A stretch of DNA of 64,000 nt from Hugenholtzia roseola DSM 9546 (GTDB taxonomy: Bacteria; Bacteroidota; Bacteroidia; Cytophagales; Bernardetiaceae), in contig NZ_KE383878.1 in assembly GCF_000422585.1 (NCBI RefSeq), positions 177,083 through 241,082 of the forward strand, given 5' to 3'. The notes under the pieces were generated by a model. It was not told the DNA's origin and did no database searches. It was given only the letters and a program-made list of their open reading frames with translations. A program made the position numbers and the translations under genes. Within the stretch, counting starts at the first letter, position 1, and every line of letters begins with the position of its first letter. Positions 9,232-17,776 of the stretch are shown in pieces.

Positions 9232-10605
9232 TCAAAGTCCGATAATTTTGTCGGCTTCTCTAATGCCACTCAAATACGCGCCATGGGCAGTGGAAAAATA
9301 CTCCTTGTGTGTATGCTCGCCTGCAAAAAAGACGCGCTTCTGAATGTCCTGTGCCAAATCGTCAAAATGACGCATTTCCGTTTGTAGGGCGGTAAAGGAA
9401 TAGCCCCCATAACTGTATGGATTGCTCTGCCAACGGGTGCGTGCAAAGCCTGTGGGTAGTGGAATGTCATTGCCATACATAACCCTTAGATGTGCCATAA
9501 TCTCCTCCACAATTTGCGCATCAGAAAGCGATTCGGTCTGGCGTGCTGCCTGCGCATAGGCAAAGGTAAGAAGGGCAGGTTTGGGTGCGCCAAATTTATG
9601 CAAATTCACAAAATAGTTATACTTATCTACTTCATCAGGCGTGTAGGAAAGGTAGTCTTTGTTTTCCCAAAAGGCAGTTTCCCAAGTTAATAAAAATTTA
9701 TTGACGCAGTTGTAGCCTACTTTTGCGATAGCCTCTTTTTTATTAGTGGGCAAAGCAGGCGAAAAGGCAATTTGGTCGCGCTTCAAAACGCCCAAAGGCA
9801 GGGTAACAACGGCATAATCCGCCTCAAAGGTCTGACCCGAAGCAGTTTGGGCTTGCACTTTATTGCCCTGATAATCAAGTGCCGTTAGGGTTTCCTGCAA
9901 ACGAATGTCCTGCCCCTGTGCCAAATAATCGGTAAGGGCTTGATAGCCTTGTGGCAAAACAGCCTCTGCCCCTCCGTATTCTTCTCCTTCGTAATAATAG
10001 CGCGAGGAAAGTTGGTCTAAATCGCCTGTGTCAAAGGTAAGATAAGAAGATATAAAAAACTTCCAAAGCCTATCTTGGGCTTCGTTGGGATAGTTTTGAT
10101 TGAAAACGGTCTGAAAACTTGTCCCTACTGCCCCTCGCTCGTGCAAGGTTTCGAGCATGCGCTCAAAATTGCGTTGCTTGCGCTGATAGTCGTTATCGGA
10201 ATAGCGCGAACCATTGCTATCGACGCAGACATAGCTATCGTCGTCGGTGGTGCGCGTGGCTGCTCCTGCCAAATTTGCCAAGTTCGACATCGGATTGCCG
10301 CTAATGCCATGAATCCAACTTGCGCCTTCGTCAAAAGGAACACCTGTATCTAAGGAGGTACGAATCCTGCCGCCTACCCTATTTTGTGCTTCCAAGATTG
10401 TAACGGCAAAGCCTTTGCTTTTGAGCTTCTGCCCTGCTGCCAAACCTGCCATGCCTGCCCCTATCACCAAGACACTTTTTCCATTCGGAACAACGACCTC
10501 ATCTTCGGGTTCGTCTTCGCCCGAACAAGCACTAAGCACAGTGGGCGTAAGCAAGACCAAGGGAAGTGCTTTGAGTGTTTTTTCTATAAAAAGACGACGT
10601 TTCAT
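9232..10605 (-). CDS. FAD-dependent amine oxidase, exported lipoprotein
   Basis: This 457-residue flavoenzyme belongs to the monoamine/polyamine oxidase family, which oxidises amines to imines with release of hydrogen peroxide. The N-terminus has positive residues, a hydrophobic stretch and a lipobox (TVLSAC, Cys27), so the enzyme is probably tethered in the envelope. It carries the dinucleotide-binding VLVIGAGMAGLAAG, the NRVGGRIRT motif, DEGASWIHG and the C-terminal FAD-contact region FFAGEHTHKEYFSTAHGAYLSG written here in two parts: FFAGEHTHKEY and FSTAHGAYLSG. The closest known types are polyamine oxidases and flavin-containing lysine demethylase-like oxidases; the substrate cannot be told. 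It converges with lpdA, with repeat copy A between them. Confidence 0.9.
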   Translation of the reverse strand: MKRRLFIEKTLKALPLVLLTPTVLSACSGEDEPEDEVVVPNGKSVLVIGAGMAGLAAGQKLKSKGFAVTILEAQNRVGGRIRTSLDTGVPFDEGASWIHGISGNPMSNLANLAGAATRTTDDDSYVCVDSNGSRYSDNDYQRKQRNFERMLETLHERGAVGTSFQTVFNQNYPNEAQDRLWKFFISSYLTFDTGDLDQLSSRYYYEGEEYGGAEAVLPQGYQALTDYLAQGQDIRLQETLTALDYQGNKVQAQTASGQTFEADYAVVTLPLGVLKRDQIAFSPALPTNKKEAIAKVGYNCVNKFLLTWETAFWENKDYLSYTPDEVDKYNYFVNLHKFGAPKPALLTFAYAQAARQTESLSDAQIVEEIMAHLRVMYGNDIPLPTGFARTRWQSNPYSYGGYSFTALQTEMRHFDDLAQDIQKRVFFAGEHTHKEYFSTAHGAYLSGIREADKIIGL

Positions 10606-10975
10606 ATTAGTTTTTGTAACAAAAAAAATAAAAGATAGAAAATAATAGCGTTAGCCTCAACTCATTTTTTCAAATTTAAGTTTTTTTTTGAAAAAAAAGG
10701 CTCTTTTGGCTCATAAATTTGCTACACACGCGAAAATTATCGGTACAAGACCTCAAAAAGGAGCATTTTTAGGAAAAAAGCGAAAAAAAAGAAGAAAATA
10801 GGGGCGCGGCGCGAAAAAAATTTATCTTTATCGGATAGGCTTTTCAAACGTGTTAATTTTTCTTAAACAAACAAAGAACAAATAATCTTCGCCTTGTGCT
10901 ATCTTCTACCAACTTTTGTAAAAAAGGAGTCGCCTAAGAAAGTTGCCCTTTTTTGGAGCGTGTCGCTTTTTTGTG
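10606..10975. other. Long A/T-rich intergenic region without a gene
   Basis: This lies between the divergently transcribed amine oxidase and leucine dehydrogenase genes. It has long A and T runs and a G/C-rich spot (gcgcggcgcg, near 10803). I see no credible coding frame, tRNA or long inverted repeat in it. Confidence 0.5.
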
Positions 10976-11005
10976 TTGTTTTTCTTAGAAAAAGCCCTAA
11001 TTTTG
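10976..11005 (+). promoter_or_regulatory. Candidate leucine dehydrogenase promoter
   Basis: TAATTTTG at 10998-11005 is an exact TAnnTTTG -7 element with TTG at 10976-10978, 19 bases upstream. It implies a leader of about 230 bases before the start codon at 11239. The leader holds two GGCAGCCGC repeats (from 11109 and 11163) and the inverted repeat TTCCTGC/GCAGGAA at 11134-11149. Confidence 0.4.
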
Positions 11006-11238
11006 CTATTAGCCTTATAGACAAAGTCTTAGCCTACTTCGGGCAACAAAGGAAGACAAAAATCGAGGCTTTCATTCGAGGCGAACGTTTGAGGCGAAAA
11101 ATCCGCAGGGCAGCCGCCTCTCAAAAAAACAACTTCCTGCTTGCAGGAAAAAGGGCAGCAAGGCAGCCGCAAGGGTGTCTTGTTTATATCCGACCCACCA
11201 CACATACACATTACACACTTTCTTAATAGAGGACTCTC

Positions 11239-12336
11239 ATGGTTGAAACGACTACTTCTACCACGCATGCACCCTCGCTCTTCGAGCAAATCTCTACCAT
11301 GGGGCATGAAAATGTCGTCTTTTGCTACGACGACGCAACAGGTTTGAAAGCTATTATCGGCGTGCATAACACCGTTTTAGGTCCCGCCTTGGGGGGGACG
11401 CGCATGTGGGTTTATGAAAATGAAGCTGATGCGGTACGCGACGCGCTACGCCTTTCGCGCGGCATGACGTTCAAGAATGCCATTGCGGGTCTGAATTTGG
11501 GAGGCGGCAAGGCGGTTATTATCGGCGATGCACGCACGCAAAAAAATGAAGCCCTTTTGCGCAGGTTTGGAAAGTTTGTGCAGAGCCTTAACGGAAAGTA
11601 TATCACTGCCGAAGATGTAGGCATGAACGAGCGCGACATGGATTATATCGCGATGGAAACCCAACACGTTACGGGCTTGGCAGAGAGCAGAGGCGGCGCA
11701 GGCGACCCCTCTCCTTATACCGCCTTAGGCACGTATGTAGGCATGAAAGCTGCCGCCAAAGTCGCCTATGGCAATGACAGTTTGGCAGGCAAGAAAGTGG
11801 CGATTCAGGGTGCAGGCAACGTAGGCGAGCATATCATTGCGCATCTGGAAAAAGAAGGGGCTACCATTTTTGTAACCGACATCTACGCCGACCGCCTGCA
11901 AGCGATTGCCAAGAAGTACAAAGTAGAAATTGTTGGAAAGGAAGACATTTATGATTTAGATGTCGATATCTACGCGCCTTGTGCCTTAGGTGCTACCGTT
12001 AATGACCAAACCCTAAGCCGTTTGAAGTGCCAAATCATTGCGGGCTGTGCCAATAACCAACTACAAGACGAAAAACGACACGGCGACGCTTGTTTAGAAA
12101 AAGGCATTATCTACGTACCCGACTTCCTTATCAATGCAGGCGGAGTCATCAATGTCTATTCGGAATATGCCAAATTGCCAAACGAGTGGGTAGTCAATAA
12201 AACAGAAAGCCTCTACGACGCTTGTTTAGAAGTTTTGAAAACCTCTCTGACCAAAAAACAAAATGCGCAAGAAGTAGCGATTGCCATTGCACAAAAGCGC
12301 ATCGATACCATTGCTAAAATCAAGACCGTAAGGTAA
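11239..12336 (+). CDS. Leucine dehydrogenase (Glu/Leu/Phe/Val dehydrogenase family)
   Basis: The enzyme converts branched-chain L-amino acids to 2-oxo acids with NAD+ and can run in reverse for amination. Its 365 residues match leucine dehydrogenases. The N-terminal domain has LGPALGGTRMW, the catalytic lysine in GGGKAVI and the aspartate region ITAEDVGM; the C-terminal NAD domain has VAIQGAGNVGEH. It ends in DFLINAGGVINVY, typical of the family. The ATG at 11239 follows a long leader and there is no Shine-Dalgarno sequence. It is monocistronic with a strong terminator. Phenylalanine or valine dehydrogenase activity is less likely but not excluded. Confidence 0.93.
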   Translation: MVETTTSTTHAPSLFEQISTMGHENVVFCYDDATGLKAIIGVHNTVLGPALGGTRMWVYENEADAVRDALRLSRGMTFKNAIAGLNLGGGKAVIIGDARTQKNEALLRRFGKFVQSLNGKYITAEDVGMNERDMDYIAMETQHVTGLAESRGGAGDPSPYTALGTYVGMKAAAKVAYGNDSLAGKKVAIQGAGNVGEHIIAHLEKEGATIFVTDIYADRLQAIAKKYKVEIVGKEDIYDLDVDIYAPCALGATVNDQTLSRLKCQIIAGCANNQLQDEKRHGDACLEKGIIYVPDFLINAGGVINVYSEYAKLPNEWVVNKTESLYDACLEVLKTSLTKKQNAQEVAIAIAQKRIDTIAKIKTVR

Positions 12337-12390
12337 CATTTGCCTTTCTTCCTAACAAAAGGAAGCAGGATTTGAACCAAAAACGAGCTA

Positions 12391-12426
12391 AAAGTAGGGT
12401 CAGGATATTCCAACCCTACTTTTTTT
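12391..12426 (+). terminator. Leucine dehydrogenase terminator
   Basis: AAAGTAGGGT (12391-12400) pairs with ACCCTACTTT (12413-12422) across a 12-base loop, followed by T residues to 12426. Confidence 0.85.
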
Positions 12427-12471
12427 GCAGGTGTTGTATGGGGTGCGCTAAAATAATTGTACCTACAACTA

Positions 12472-12503
12472 TTTGGAAGATTAAAACCTTTTGCCTACCT
12501 TTG
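12472..12503 (+). promoter_or_regulatory. Consensus promoter of the YceI gene
   Basis: TTTG at 12472-12475, a 20-base spacer and TACCTTTG at 12496-12503 give full matches to both the -33 and -7 elements. The start codon is 59 bases beyond. Confidence 0.7.
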
Positions 12504-12561
12504 CGATGGATTTTTGAAATTGCGTTTTTAGCTTTTTCTACACATTTAAACCCATTGTCTT

Positions 12562-13281
12562 ATGATTTTCAAATCTGTTCGTTTAGCGATTGCCGCGTTT
12601 TTTTTAGCTGCTTTGGTAGTAGCCTGCAATAGTGCGCCTCAAAGCCAAGAGGCTGAAACCAAAGAAGAGGTAGTTGTCAATACAGAAGAGCAAAAAGCCA
12701 CAGCCCAAGAATTTGCTATCGACCCACAGGTTAGCACCGTTACTTGGATTGGTACAAAACCCACAGGACAGCACGACGGTACTATTGGTATCAAAGAAGG
12801 CAAGATATATGTGGAAAACAATCAGGTTACAGGTGGAAAAATTGTGATTGATATGAACAGTATCGTAGTGAAAGACATCACTGACGAAAAATCAAACGCC
12901 GATTTGGTAGGACACCTCAAAGGCGCAGACTTCTTCAATGCCGAACAATATCCTACCGCAACTTTTGAGATTGCAAGTGTAGAGCCTATCTCTGGTGAAG
13001 TGAAGCTCGAAGGCGAACACAACACGCAAAACCCTACTCACAAAGTTACGGGCAACCTCACCATTTTGGATAAGACCAATAGCATTACTTTCTATGCCAA
13101 CCTTTCTGCCGCCGCCGATGGTGCTTCGGGCAGTGCCAAATTCAACATCGACCGTACCAACTGGGGTATCGTCTATAAGTCGGAAGGCGACAAGAGCTTA
13201 GGCGACAAGTTTATCCACAACAAAATTAACTTAGGTTTTGAGTTCAAGACCCAAGCAAGTGCCACAGCAAACGCTCAATAA
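12562..13281 (+). CDS. YceI-family lipoprotein
   Basis: A 239-residue protein with a lipoprotein signal ending at the Cys in LVVACNSAP, a short Glu-rich linker and a YceI domain from about residue 50 to the end. YceI domains form a beta-barrel lipocalin-like fold that binds polyisoprenoid lipids such as octaprenyl phenols in structurally known members. Family features visible are STVTWIGTKPTGQHDGTI near the start of the domain, SADFF-like LKGADFFNAEQYPTATFE and KFNIDRTNWGI near the end. It is monocistronic with its own consensus promoter and a terminator. The physiological ligand is unknown. Confidence 0.92.
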   Translation: MIFKSVRLAIAAFFLAALVVACNSAPQSQEAETKEEVVVNTEEQKATAQEFAIDPQVSTVTWIGTKPTGQHDGTIGIKEGKIYVENNQVTGGKIVIDMNSIVVKDITDEKSNADLVGHLKGADFFNAEQYPTATFEIASVEPISGEVKLEGEHNTQNPTHKVTGNLTILDKTNSITFYANLSAAADGASGSAKFNIDRTNWGIVYKSEGDKSLGDKFIHNKINLGFEFKTQASATANAQ

Positions 13282-13302
13282 TCGTTTTTGATGTATAGAG
13301 TG

Positions 13303-13341
13303 AAAAAGGTCTGTTTCCAATTTGGGAGCAGGCTTTTTTTT
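13303..13341 (+). terminator. YceI gene terminator
   Basis: AAAAAGGTCTG pairs with CAGGCTTTTT with one bulged base, followed by a run of eight T residues. Confidence 0.65.
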
Positions 13342-13387
13342 GTAGCCTTTTTTAGCCTCTTCCTGCCCCAATGAGAGCCAAAATAGA

Positions 13388-13420
13388 AAACCCTAAGAGC
13401 CTTGCAGACGCTTAGGGTTT
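13388..13420. repeat. 33-nt AAACCCTAAG palindrome between convergent genes
   Basis: AAACCCTAAG and CTTAGGGTTT flank a 13-base centre that is close to those of the other members. The right arm is followed by a partial duplication (TAGGGTTTGAATCTTG) at 13429-13444. There is no T-run, so it is unlikely to be a plus-strand terminator. Confidence 0.6.
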
Positions 13421-13460
13421 GAATCTTGTAGGGTTTGAATCTTGTTTCGAAAAGTAGGCA

Positions 13461-14879
13461 CTATTCGCCATTCATCAGCCGCAATTCATAGCTTGCCGCA
13501 ATTTTGAACGGCTCTTCTTCTACGGCACTATACGCACGACGCGCCAAATTATCTTTCCCCATCATTTGATATGCCTTACCCAAAAGGAAAAGCATCTGAC
13601 TCTGTTCTACCTTGTCGCGAAGGTAGGGAATGACGCGCTCGGCTGCCAAAATTGCCTCCTGATAGCGTTTGAGATGAAAAAGAGAAAGGGCTTTGAGATA
13701 AAGTAAGTTCTTGTGAGTAGCCGAAAAGGTAAGTCCATTTTCAGCCGCTTGAAGGGCAGCAGGATAATTTTCTTGCGCCAAATGGCAGTTGGCAATTTCT
13801 TCATACAAAAGTGCCGAGCGTTTGAGGTCTTTTTCAAATCGTGCCGCCTTTTCGTAAAGTTCGAGCGGCGCACTGATAGGACGATTTTGAGCCGCTATTT
13901 TTGCCAAAACCATATAAGCCGTAGCATTTTGGGCATCGATGCGAACCGTCTTTTCGGCAAAGGCACGCGCTTTTTCCCAATCCTGAATCAGGCAATAAGA
14001 TTCGGCTAATTTTGCCAAATAAGGAGCCGAAAAGACCTCAATCTGTGTCTTGAAGTTGCCGTAATTAGCCTTATTCCACGCCTTAGAAGCCAGCTCATAG
14101 TCTTCCAAATGATAGTAGGCATAGCCTAATTGGTAGTAAAATTTCGCATTTTCGCTTTGGTGCAAAGTAGCAACTTTGCCCTCGATGGCTAAAATTGCCT
14201 CACGCGCCACTTCGTATTTTTTGAGCTGATTGGCAGTACGCGCCTCCAAATAGCGCACTTCGGGGTCAGAGCCAAAATCTACTTTCGCTTCTTGGGCTTT
14301 CTGAAAGGCGGTTTCCCATTTTTTTTCGCGTATGTAGTGATTGATAACAAAAGTTTTGTAAAAAAACTTTTTCTCTTGGTCTTTTTCATAGCGGGCTGCA
14401 ATATCATACAGACGCGCCGCATTTTCGGTTTCGTTTTTTTCCAAATAGATGCGCCCCAAAAGCCCATAGGCAGGCGCGTAGGTAGCATTTGCCTTTACTG
14501 CCGTTTGAAGGGACTGAATCGCCGCTTCGGGGCGTTTGAGTTGGTATTCGCATTGCGCCTTGGCGTAGAGATAGTGCGGATTTTGTGGTTCGCGCTGCAC
14601 AGCCTTGTCGTAGTCGGAAAGTGCTAAATCATAACGCGCTTGCTTGCGATGATTTTCCCCATTAACATACCAATCCAGACCCTCGTGTTGGGCATAAGAA
14701 GGCGCAAAGGGCAGCCCCATCAGGGTAAGCACAAAAAGAAAGCGCAATAAAACAGAAAAAGAAATAGGCGTTTTTTTGCCTAAAAAATGCGCAGGGGCGA
14801 TAAGTGGAAAAGTAAAGTAGGCTTCACGCCTATCCTCAAATGAAGGCGCGGCAGCAGGGAGAGGTAGAGAATTTTTCAT
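13461..14879 (-). CDS. Exported tetratricopeptide-repeat protein
   Basis: A 472-residue protein made almost entirely of TPR helices (for example YDLALSDYDKAVQREPQNPHY and later YPAALQAAENGLTFSATHKN, each one repeat). The hydrophobic stretch LLRFLFVLTLMGLPFAPSYAQ at about residues 44-64 looks like a signal peptide with cleavage after SYAQ. It sits unusually far from the N-terminus, so the true start may be a non-ATG codon downstream of 14879; no better ATG exists. TPR arrays bind partner proteins; no catalytic domain is present and the partner is unknown. Confidence 0.8.
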   Translation of the reverse strand: MKNSLPLPAAAPSFEDRREAYFTFPLIAPAHFLGKKTPISFSVLLRFLFVLTLMGLPFAPSYAQHEGLDWYVNGENHRKQARYDLALSDYDKAVQREPQNPHYLYAKAQCEYQLKRPEAAIQSLQTAVKANATYAPAYGLLGRIYLEKNETENAARLYDIAARYEKDQEKKFFYKTFVINHYIREKKWETAFQKAQEAKVDFGSDPEVRYLEARTANQLKKYEVAREAILAIEGKVATLHQSENAKFYYQLGYAYYHLEDYELASKAWNKANYGNFKTQIEVFSAPYLAKLAESYCLIQDWEKARAFAEKTVRIDAQNATAYMVLAKIAAQNRPISAPLELYEKAARFEKDLKRSALLYEEIANCHLAQENYPAALQAAENGLTFSATHKNLLYLKALSLFHLKRYQEAILAAERVIPYLRDKVEQSQMLFLLGKAYQMMGKDNLARRAYSAVEEEPFKIAASYELRLMNGE

Positions 14880-15068
14880 GGTCGTATCATTTTATCGTTA
14901 TATTTCATCTTATTTTTTGAAAAGCGCGGCAAAATTCAAGAGATTGCGTTTTGATGTAAGGTTTTTATTCTATTTAACGAAAAAGATGCCAGAAAGTTGC
15001 TGTTTTTTCACTTCTCTACGCCACTTGTTCGCCTTTTCGTAACTTTGTAGGAAGCCTTTATGAAATAG

Positions 15069-16022
15069 TTGGGTATTTCCTTTTTGTTTATCATCTCTAT
15101 TATCCTTTTGAAAGCACTCCTTATATTTTTCCAATCCTTTTTTCGAAATCTGCCCCCTAAGTGGGTGCAGGGCGCAAATAGGTTTGAAAAGGGTTTGCAC
15201 CTGCTTTTGCGCAGCCAGATTTGGATAGCCGCAGGAGCGGTTTGGGCTACTTTTGCTACCTGCCTACAAACGGAAAAAAAAATCCATCTCTCGCTTCTGT
15301 GGGTAATTTTTTTTGCTACCCTCCTGACCTATAATCTTTTTATTTTTTGGTATGAAAAAAAGCAAGGTTTTCCATTTTTTATGTTACAAAAAGGCGAAAA
15401 GATGGGTAAAATCATCTTACTTTCAAGCACTTGCGCCCTTTCAGGGTTGGTCTTTTTGATGAGTGCCAATCAGCTTCTTTTCTTGATACATTTAGGATTT
15501 TTGTCTATTTTTTATACCTTACCCCTTCCACTTTCTTCGCGTTGGGCTATCCCGCCTTTGCGCAAAATTCCCTATCTCAAAATTTTTATCGTCGCCTATG
15601 TATGGGCAAGCTCTACGGTTATCTTCCCTACCCTTGAAGAAAATCTTTGGATAGACGACCCAATTATCTTGCAACTTTTTTTCCAACGCCTACTTTGGAT
15701 TTTTGCCATTACCCTGCCCTTCGACCTACGTGATGCCGACTCCGACTCCCAACAATCGCTCCCCACTTTGGCACAGCACTTGGGAAAAAAGCGTGTAAGT
15801 TTTTTGGTGTTTTTTCTTTTCTCCTTCCTTATCCTTTGGGAAATACTCGCTCCTATCCAAATAAAATTTCGTGCGCCGCAGGTTATCAGTTTTGTTTTTA
15901 TGCTACTTTTTTCTATTTTTGCACAACATACCCAATCGCAACGCATTGCCCATTATCACGTGCTTTTTTTAGATGGTATGATAAGCGGTTATGGCATTTT
16001 GATAAGCCTGACCCTTTTTTAA
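15069..16022 (+). CDS. UbiA-like prenyltransferase-family membrane protein
   Basis: About 300 residues with eight or nine membrane helices. The only clear enzyme-like motif is in the middle loop, TLPFDLRDADSDSQQ followed by TLAQHLGKKR, matching the second Asp-rich motif of UbiA prenyltransferases. The first motif (NDxxD in true enzymes) is reduced to TYNLFIFWYEKKQG, as in a Bacteroidota subgroup whose activity is uncertain. It may act on isoprenoid lipids, but it may also be inactive. The frame begins with TTG at 15069; a GTG at 15165, nearer the conserved LHLLLRSQ, is a possible alternative, and there is no suitable ATG. Confidence 0.7.
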   Translation: MGISFLFIISIILLKALLIFFQSFFRNLPPKWVQGANRFEKGLHLLLRSQIWIAAGAVWATFATCLQTEKKIHLSLLWVIFFATLLTYNLFIFWYEKKQGFPFFMLQKGEKMGKIILLSSTCALSGLVFLMSANQLLFLIHLGFLSIFYTLPLPLSSRWAIPPLRKIPYLKIFIVAYVWASSTVIFPTLEENLWIDDPIILQLFFQRLLWIFAITLPFDLRDADSDSQQSLPTLAQHLGKKRVSFLVFFLFSFLILWEILAPIQIKFRAPQVISFVFMLLFSIFAQHTQSQRIAHYHVLFLDGMISGYGILISLTLF

Positions 16023-16045
16023 GTTGCGCTTTCCCCAAAAAAAAT

Positions 16046-16076
16046 TTTGTCGCATTTCAAAAAAAGCGTATCTTGG
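16046..16076 (+). promoter_or_regulatory. Candidate promoter of the recombinase-like gene
   Basis: TTTG at 16046-16049, a 19-base spacer and TATCTTGG at 16069-16076 (one mismatch to TAnnTTTG). It lies 26 bases before the start codon. Confidence 0.35.
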
Positions 16077-16102
16077 CTTCTTCATTCTAAAACACCAACT
16101 TT

Positions 16103-16966
16103 ATGGCAAGTCCTTCCGCTGCAACCGATTTTTTTCTTTTCTTCGAAGAACTGATGGACAAGAACCCCCATTTTCCAAACCGTTCCAGCACCTATTATCA
16201 ACTCCAAAAGTATATGCAGGGGGCAAAAAAAGTGCCTTTTAAAACTATCAATACCAAGTGGGTCTTGGGCTTTCAAAAGCATTTGAGCCAATACGTCAGC
16301 CCCAATACGGCTTACAACTACTTCAAAGTGCTAAAAAGTGCCTTAGATGAAGCTCAAAAAGAGGGGCATATTTCCAGCAATCCCTGTCGCGAAATTCCAA
16401 AAGAAGCCCAACTGCAAACGGTAGAAGCCCCGCTACCTGATTTCCTAACTGCCGCCGAATTGGAAATATTGGGCAGCACAGAAATCAATTTCGAAAAAGA
16501 TATTCGCCATATTTTTCTCTACGCCTGCTACACAGGTGCAAATTGGCGTGATGCCTTTTCCCTGACTTGGGACAAACTTATCAAAAAGAAGGGCGAATAC
16601 TACCTGCCCGTAGAAGGTTTTGAGTCTGAACCTTATTTGCTGCCCTTTCCCGTACAGATGTTTTTGCGCAACAAAGCCGAATTGGGCGAAGAAAAGCCCC
16701 AAAGCAAGGTTTTTCACTTTCAAAAGGAAGCGCAAATTAGTGAGCGTAGCATCGAGCGCAGAGTCTTGCGAAAGCTAAAAGTTTGGTGTCATTTGTCTAA
16801 TATTGATAAAAACTTGCACTTTCTAAGTGCCTCCTACACTTTTTTGCAGTGGGCGCACGAAAAAGGCTATGCTCCCCCCTACTACTTAGCCATTTTGGGT
16901 AGAAAAAATGGACAAATTGGCATCAATTTTATTGAAAAAGTATTACAACTAAAACCAAATCACTAA
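16103..16966 (+). CDS. Tyrosine-recombinase-like protein lacking the catalytic residues
   Basis: The 287 residues have the two-part layout of a Bacteroidota tyrosine recombinase: a SAM-like DNA-binding domain (residues 8-100, with VSPNTAYNYFKVLKSALDEA) and a C-terminal catalytic-type domain (115-285). The fold-defining words remain, but each active-site position has changed. The first Arg, normally in TGLRxSD, is Asn147 in TGANWRD. The HxxR box reads LSAS (Leu241, Ser244). The second His, normally LGH, is Arg267, and the nucleophilic Tyr is Phe276. The frame is intact and well composed, so the protein is probably a repurposed DNA-binding protein rather than a decayed gene. Its stop overlaps the start of the next gene by one base. 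Confidence 0.8.
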   Translation: MASPSAATDFFLFFEELMDKNPHFPNRSSTYYQLQKYMQGAKKVPFKTINTKWVLGFQKHLSQYVSPNTAYNYFKVLKSALDEAQKEGHISSNPCREIPKEAQLQTVEAPLPDFLTAAELEILGSTEINFEKDIRHIFLYACYTGANWRDAFSLTWDKLIKKKGEYYLPVEGFESEPYLLPFPVQMFLRNKAELGEEKPQSKVFHFQKEAQISERSIERRVLRKLKVWCHLSNIDKNLHFLSASYTFLQWAHEKGYAPPYYLAILGRKNGQIGINFIEKVLQLKPNH

Positions 16967-17577
16967 TGAAAATAATTGCTATTGGCAGAAACTACGCCGA
17001 CCATATCGCCGAACTTGCCAACGAAAGACCTGCTGCACCTGTTGTTTTTCTCAAACCCGATACGGCAGTTCTAAAAAATAACGCCCCTTTTTATCACCCT
17101 GATTTTTCAAATGATATTCACCACGAATTGGAAATTATCTTGCGAATTAGCCGTGAAGGAAAGTACATCGACAAAAAATTTGCGCCCAATTATTACGATA
17201 AAATCGGCTTGGGTATAGATTTTACGGCACGCGACCTGCAAAACCAACTCAAAGCCAAAGGCTTGCCTTGGGAAATTGCCAAAGGCTTTAATGGCTCTGC
17301 CCCTATTTCTGATTTTGTGCCAAAGGAACATTTCGCCAATCTCAAAGACCTCAACTTTTCGCTTTCCGTCAATGGGCAAATTAGACAACAAGGCAATAGC
17401 AAGCTCATGATTTGGGATTTTGATGAAATCATTGCTTATGTTTCTCAATTTTTTACCCTCAAAGTTGGCGATATTATCTTTACAGGCACGCCCGCAGGTG
17501 TGGCAGCCGTCAAGATAGGGGACAGATTAGAAGCCTTTTTAGAAACAGAAAAAATATTAGATTTTGAAGTAAAATAG
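16966..17577 (+). CDS. Fumarylacetoacetate hydrolase family protein
   Basis: A 203-residue one-domain member of the FAH superfamily, which holds metal-dependent hydrolases, decarboxylases and isomerases of acylpyruvates and related 2-oxo acids. The metal-binding acidic residues are present in HHELEIILRI and in GIDFTARDLQ, and the family signature IIFTGTPAGVAAVKIGD is near the C-terminus. Length and pattern fit the acylpyruvase / oxaloacetate tautomerase group. Translation is coupled to the recombinase-like gene through a TAATG overlap at 16964-16968. Confidence 0.92.
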   Translation: MKIIAIGRNYADHIAELANERPAAPVVFLKPDTAVLKNNAPFYHPDFSNDIHHELEIILRISREGKYIDKKFAPNYYDKIGLGIDFTARDLQNQLKAKGLPWEIAKGFNGSAPISDFVPKEHFANLKDLNFSLSVNGQIRQQGNSKLMIWDFDEIIAYVSQFFTLKVGDIIFTGTPAGVAAVKIGDRLEAFLETEKILDFEVK

Positions 17578-17637
17578 AGATGCCTAACGACAATCCTCTC
17601 CTTTGGGCAACAATTTTACGCGCTATAAAAAACGCCA

Positions 17638-17776
17638 CATTTTCAAATTTGACAGGAAATAAAACTTGGCAAAACACGCAAACCCTAAGCGTCTTGAAGA
17701 CACTTAGGGTTTAAGCCTCGCTGCGGAGAGAACAGTGCCTTGTTTCTACATTTGCGCCTAACTTTTAGAATTACAC
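17638..17776 (+). repeat. Dispersed element, copy B
   Basis: It holds TTTTCAAATTTGACAGGAAA, a variant of the conserved A/T block (AAATAAAACTTGG), a 33-nt palindrome (17680-17712: AAACCCTAAG, GTCTTGAAGAC, CTTAGGGTTT), a decayed GGACAAGGCA palindrome (CAGTGCCTTG), TACATTTG and the right-end TTTTAGAATTACAC. The stop codon of the phosphatase gene (17771-17773) lies in this right end. Confidence 0.7.

Noticed and set aside
12361-12378. The minus strand here reads like the 3' half of a tRNA T-arm (GGTTCAAATCCTGC)
   Set aside because: The 5' side of the T-stem does not pair, and no D-arm, anticodon arm or acceptor stem is present. The space is taken by a terminator. Possibly chance, or a short tRNA-end remnant.
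8957-17712. CCCTAA/TTAGGG words reminiscent of telomere repeats
   Set aside because: They are the arms of single hairpins, not tandem arrays, and the organism is bacterial.
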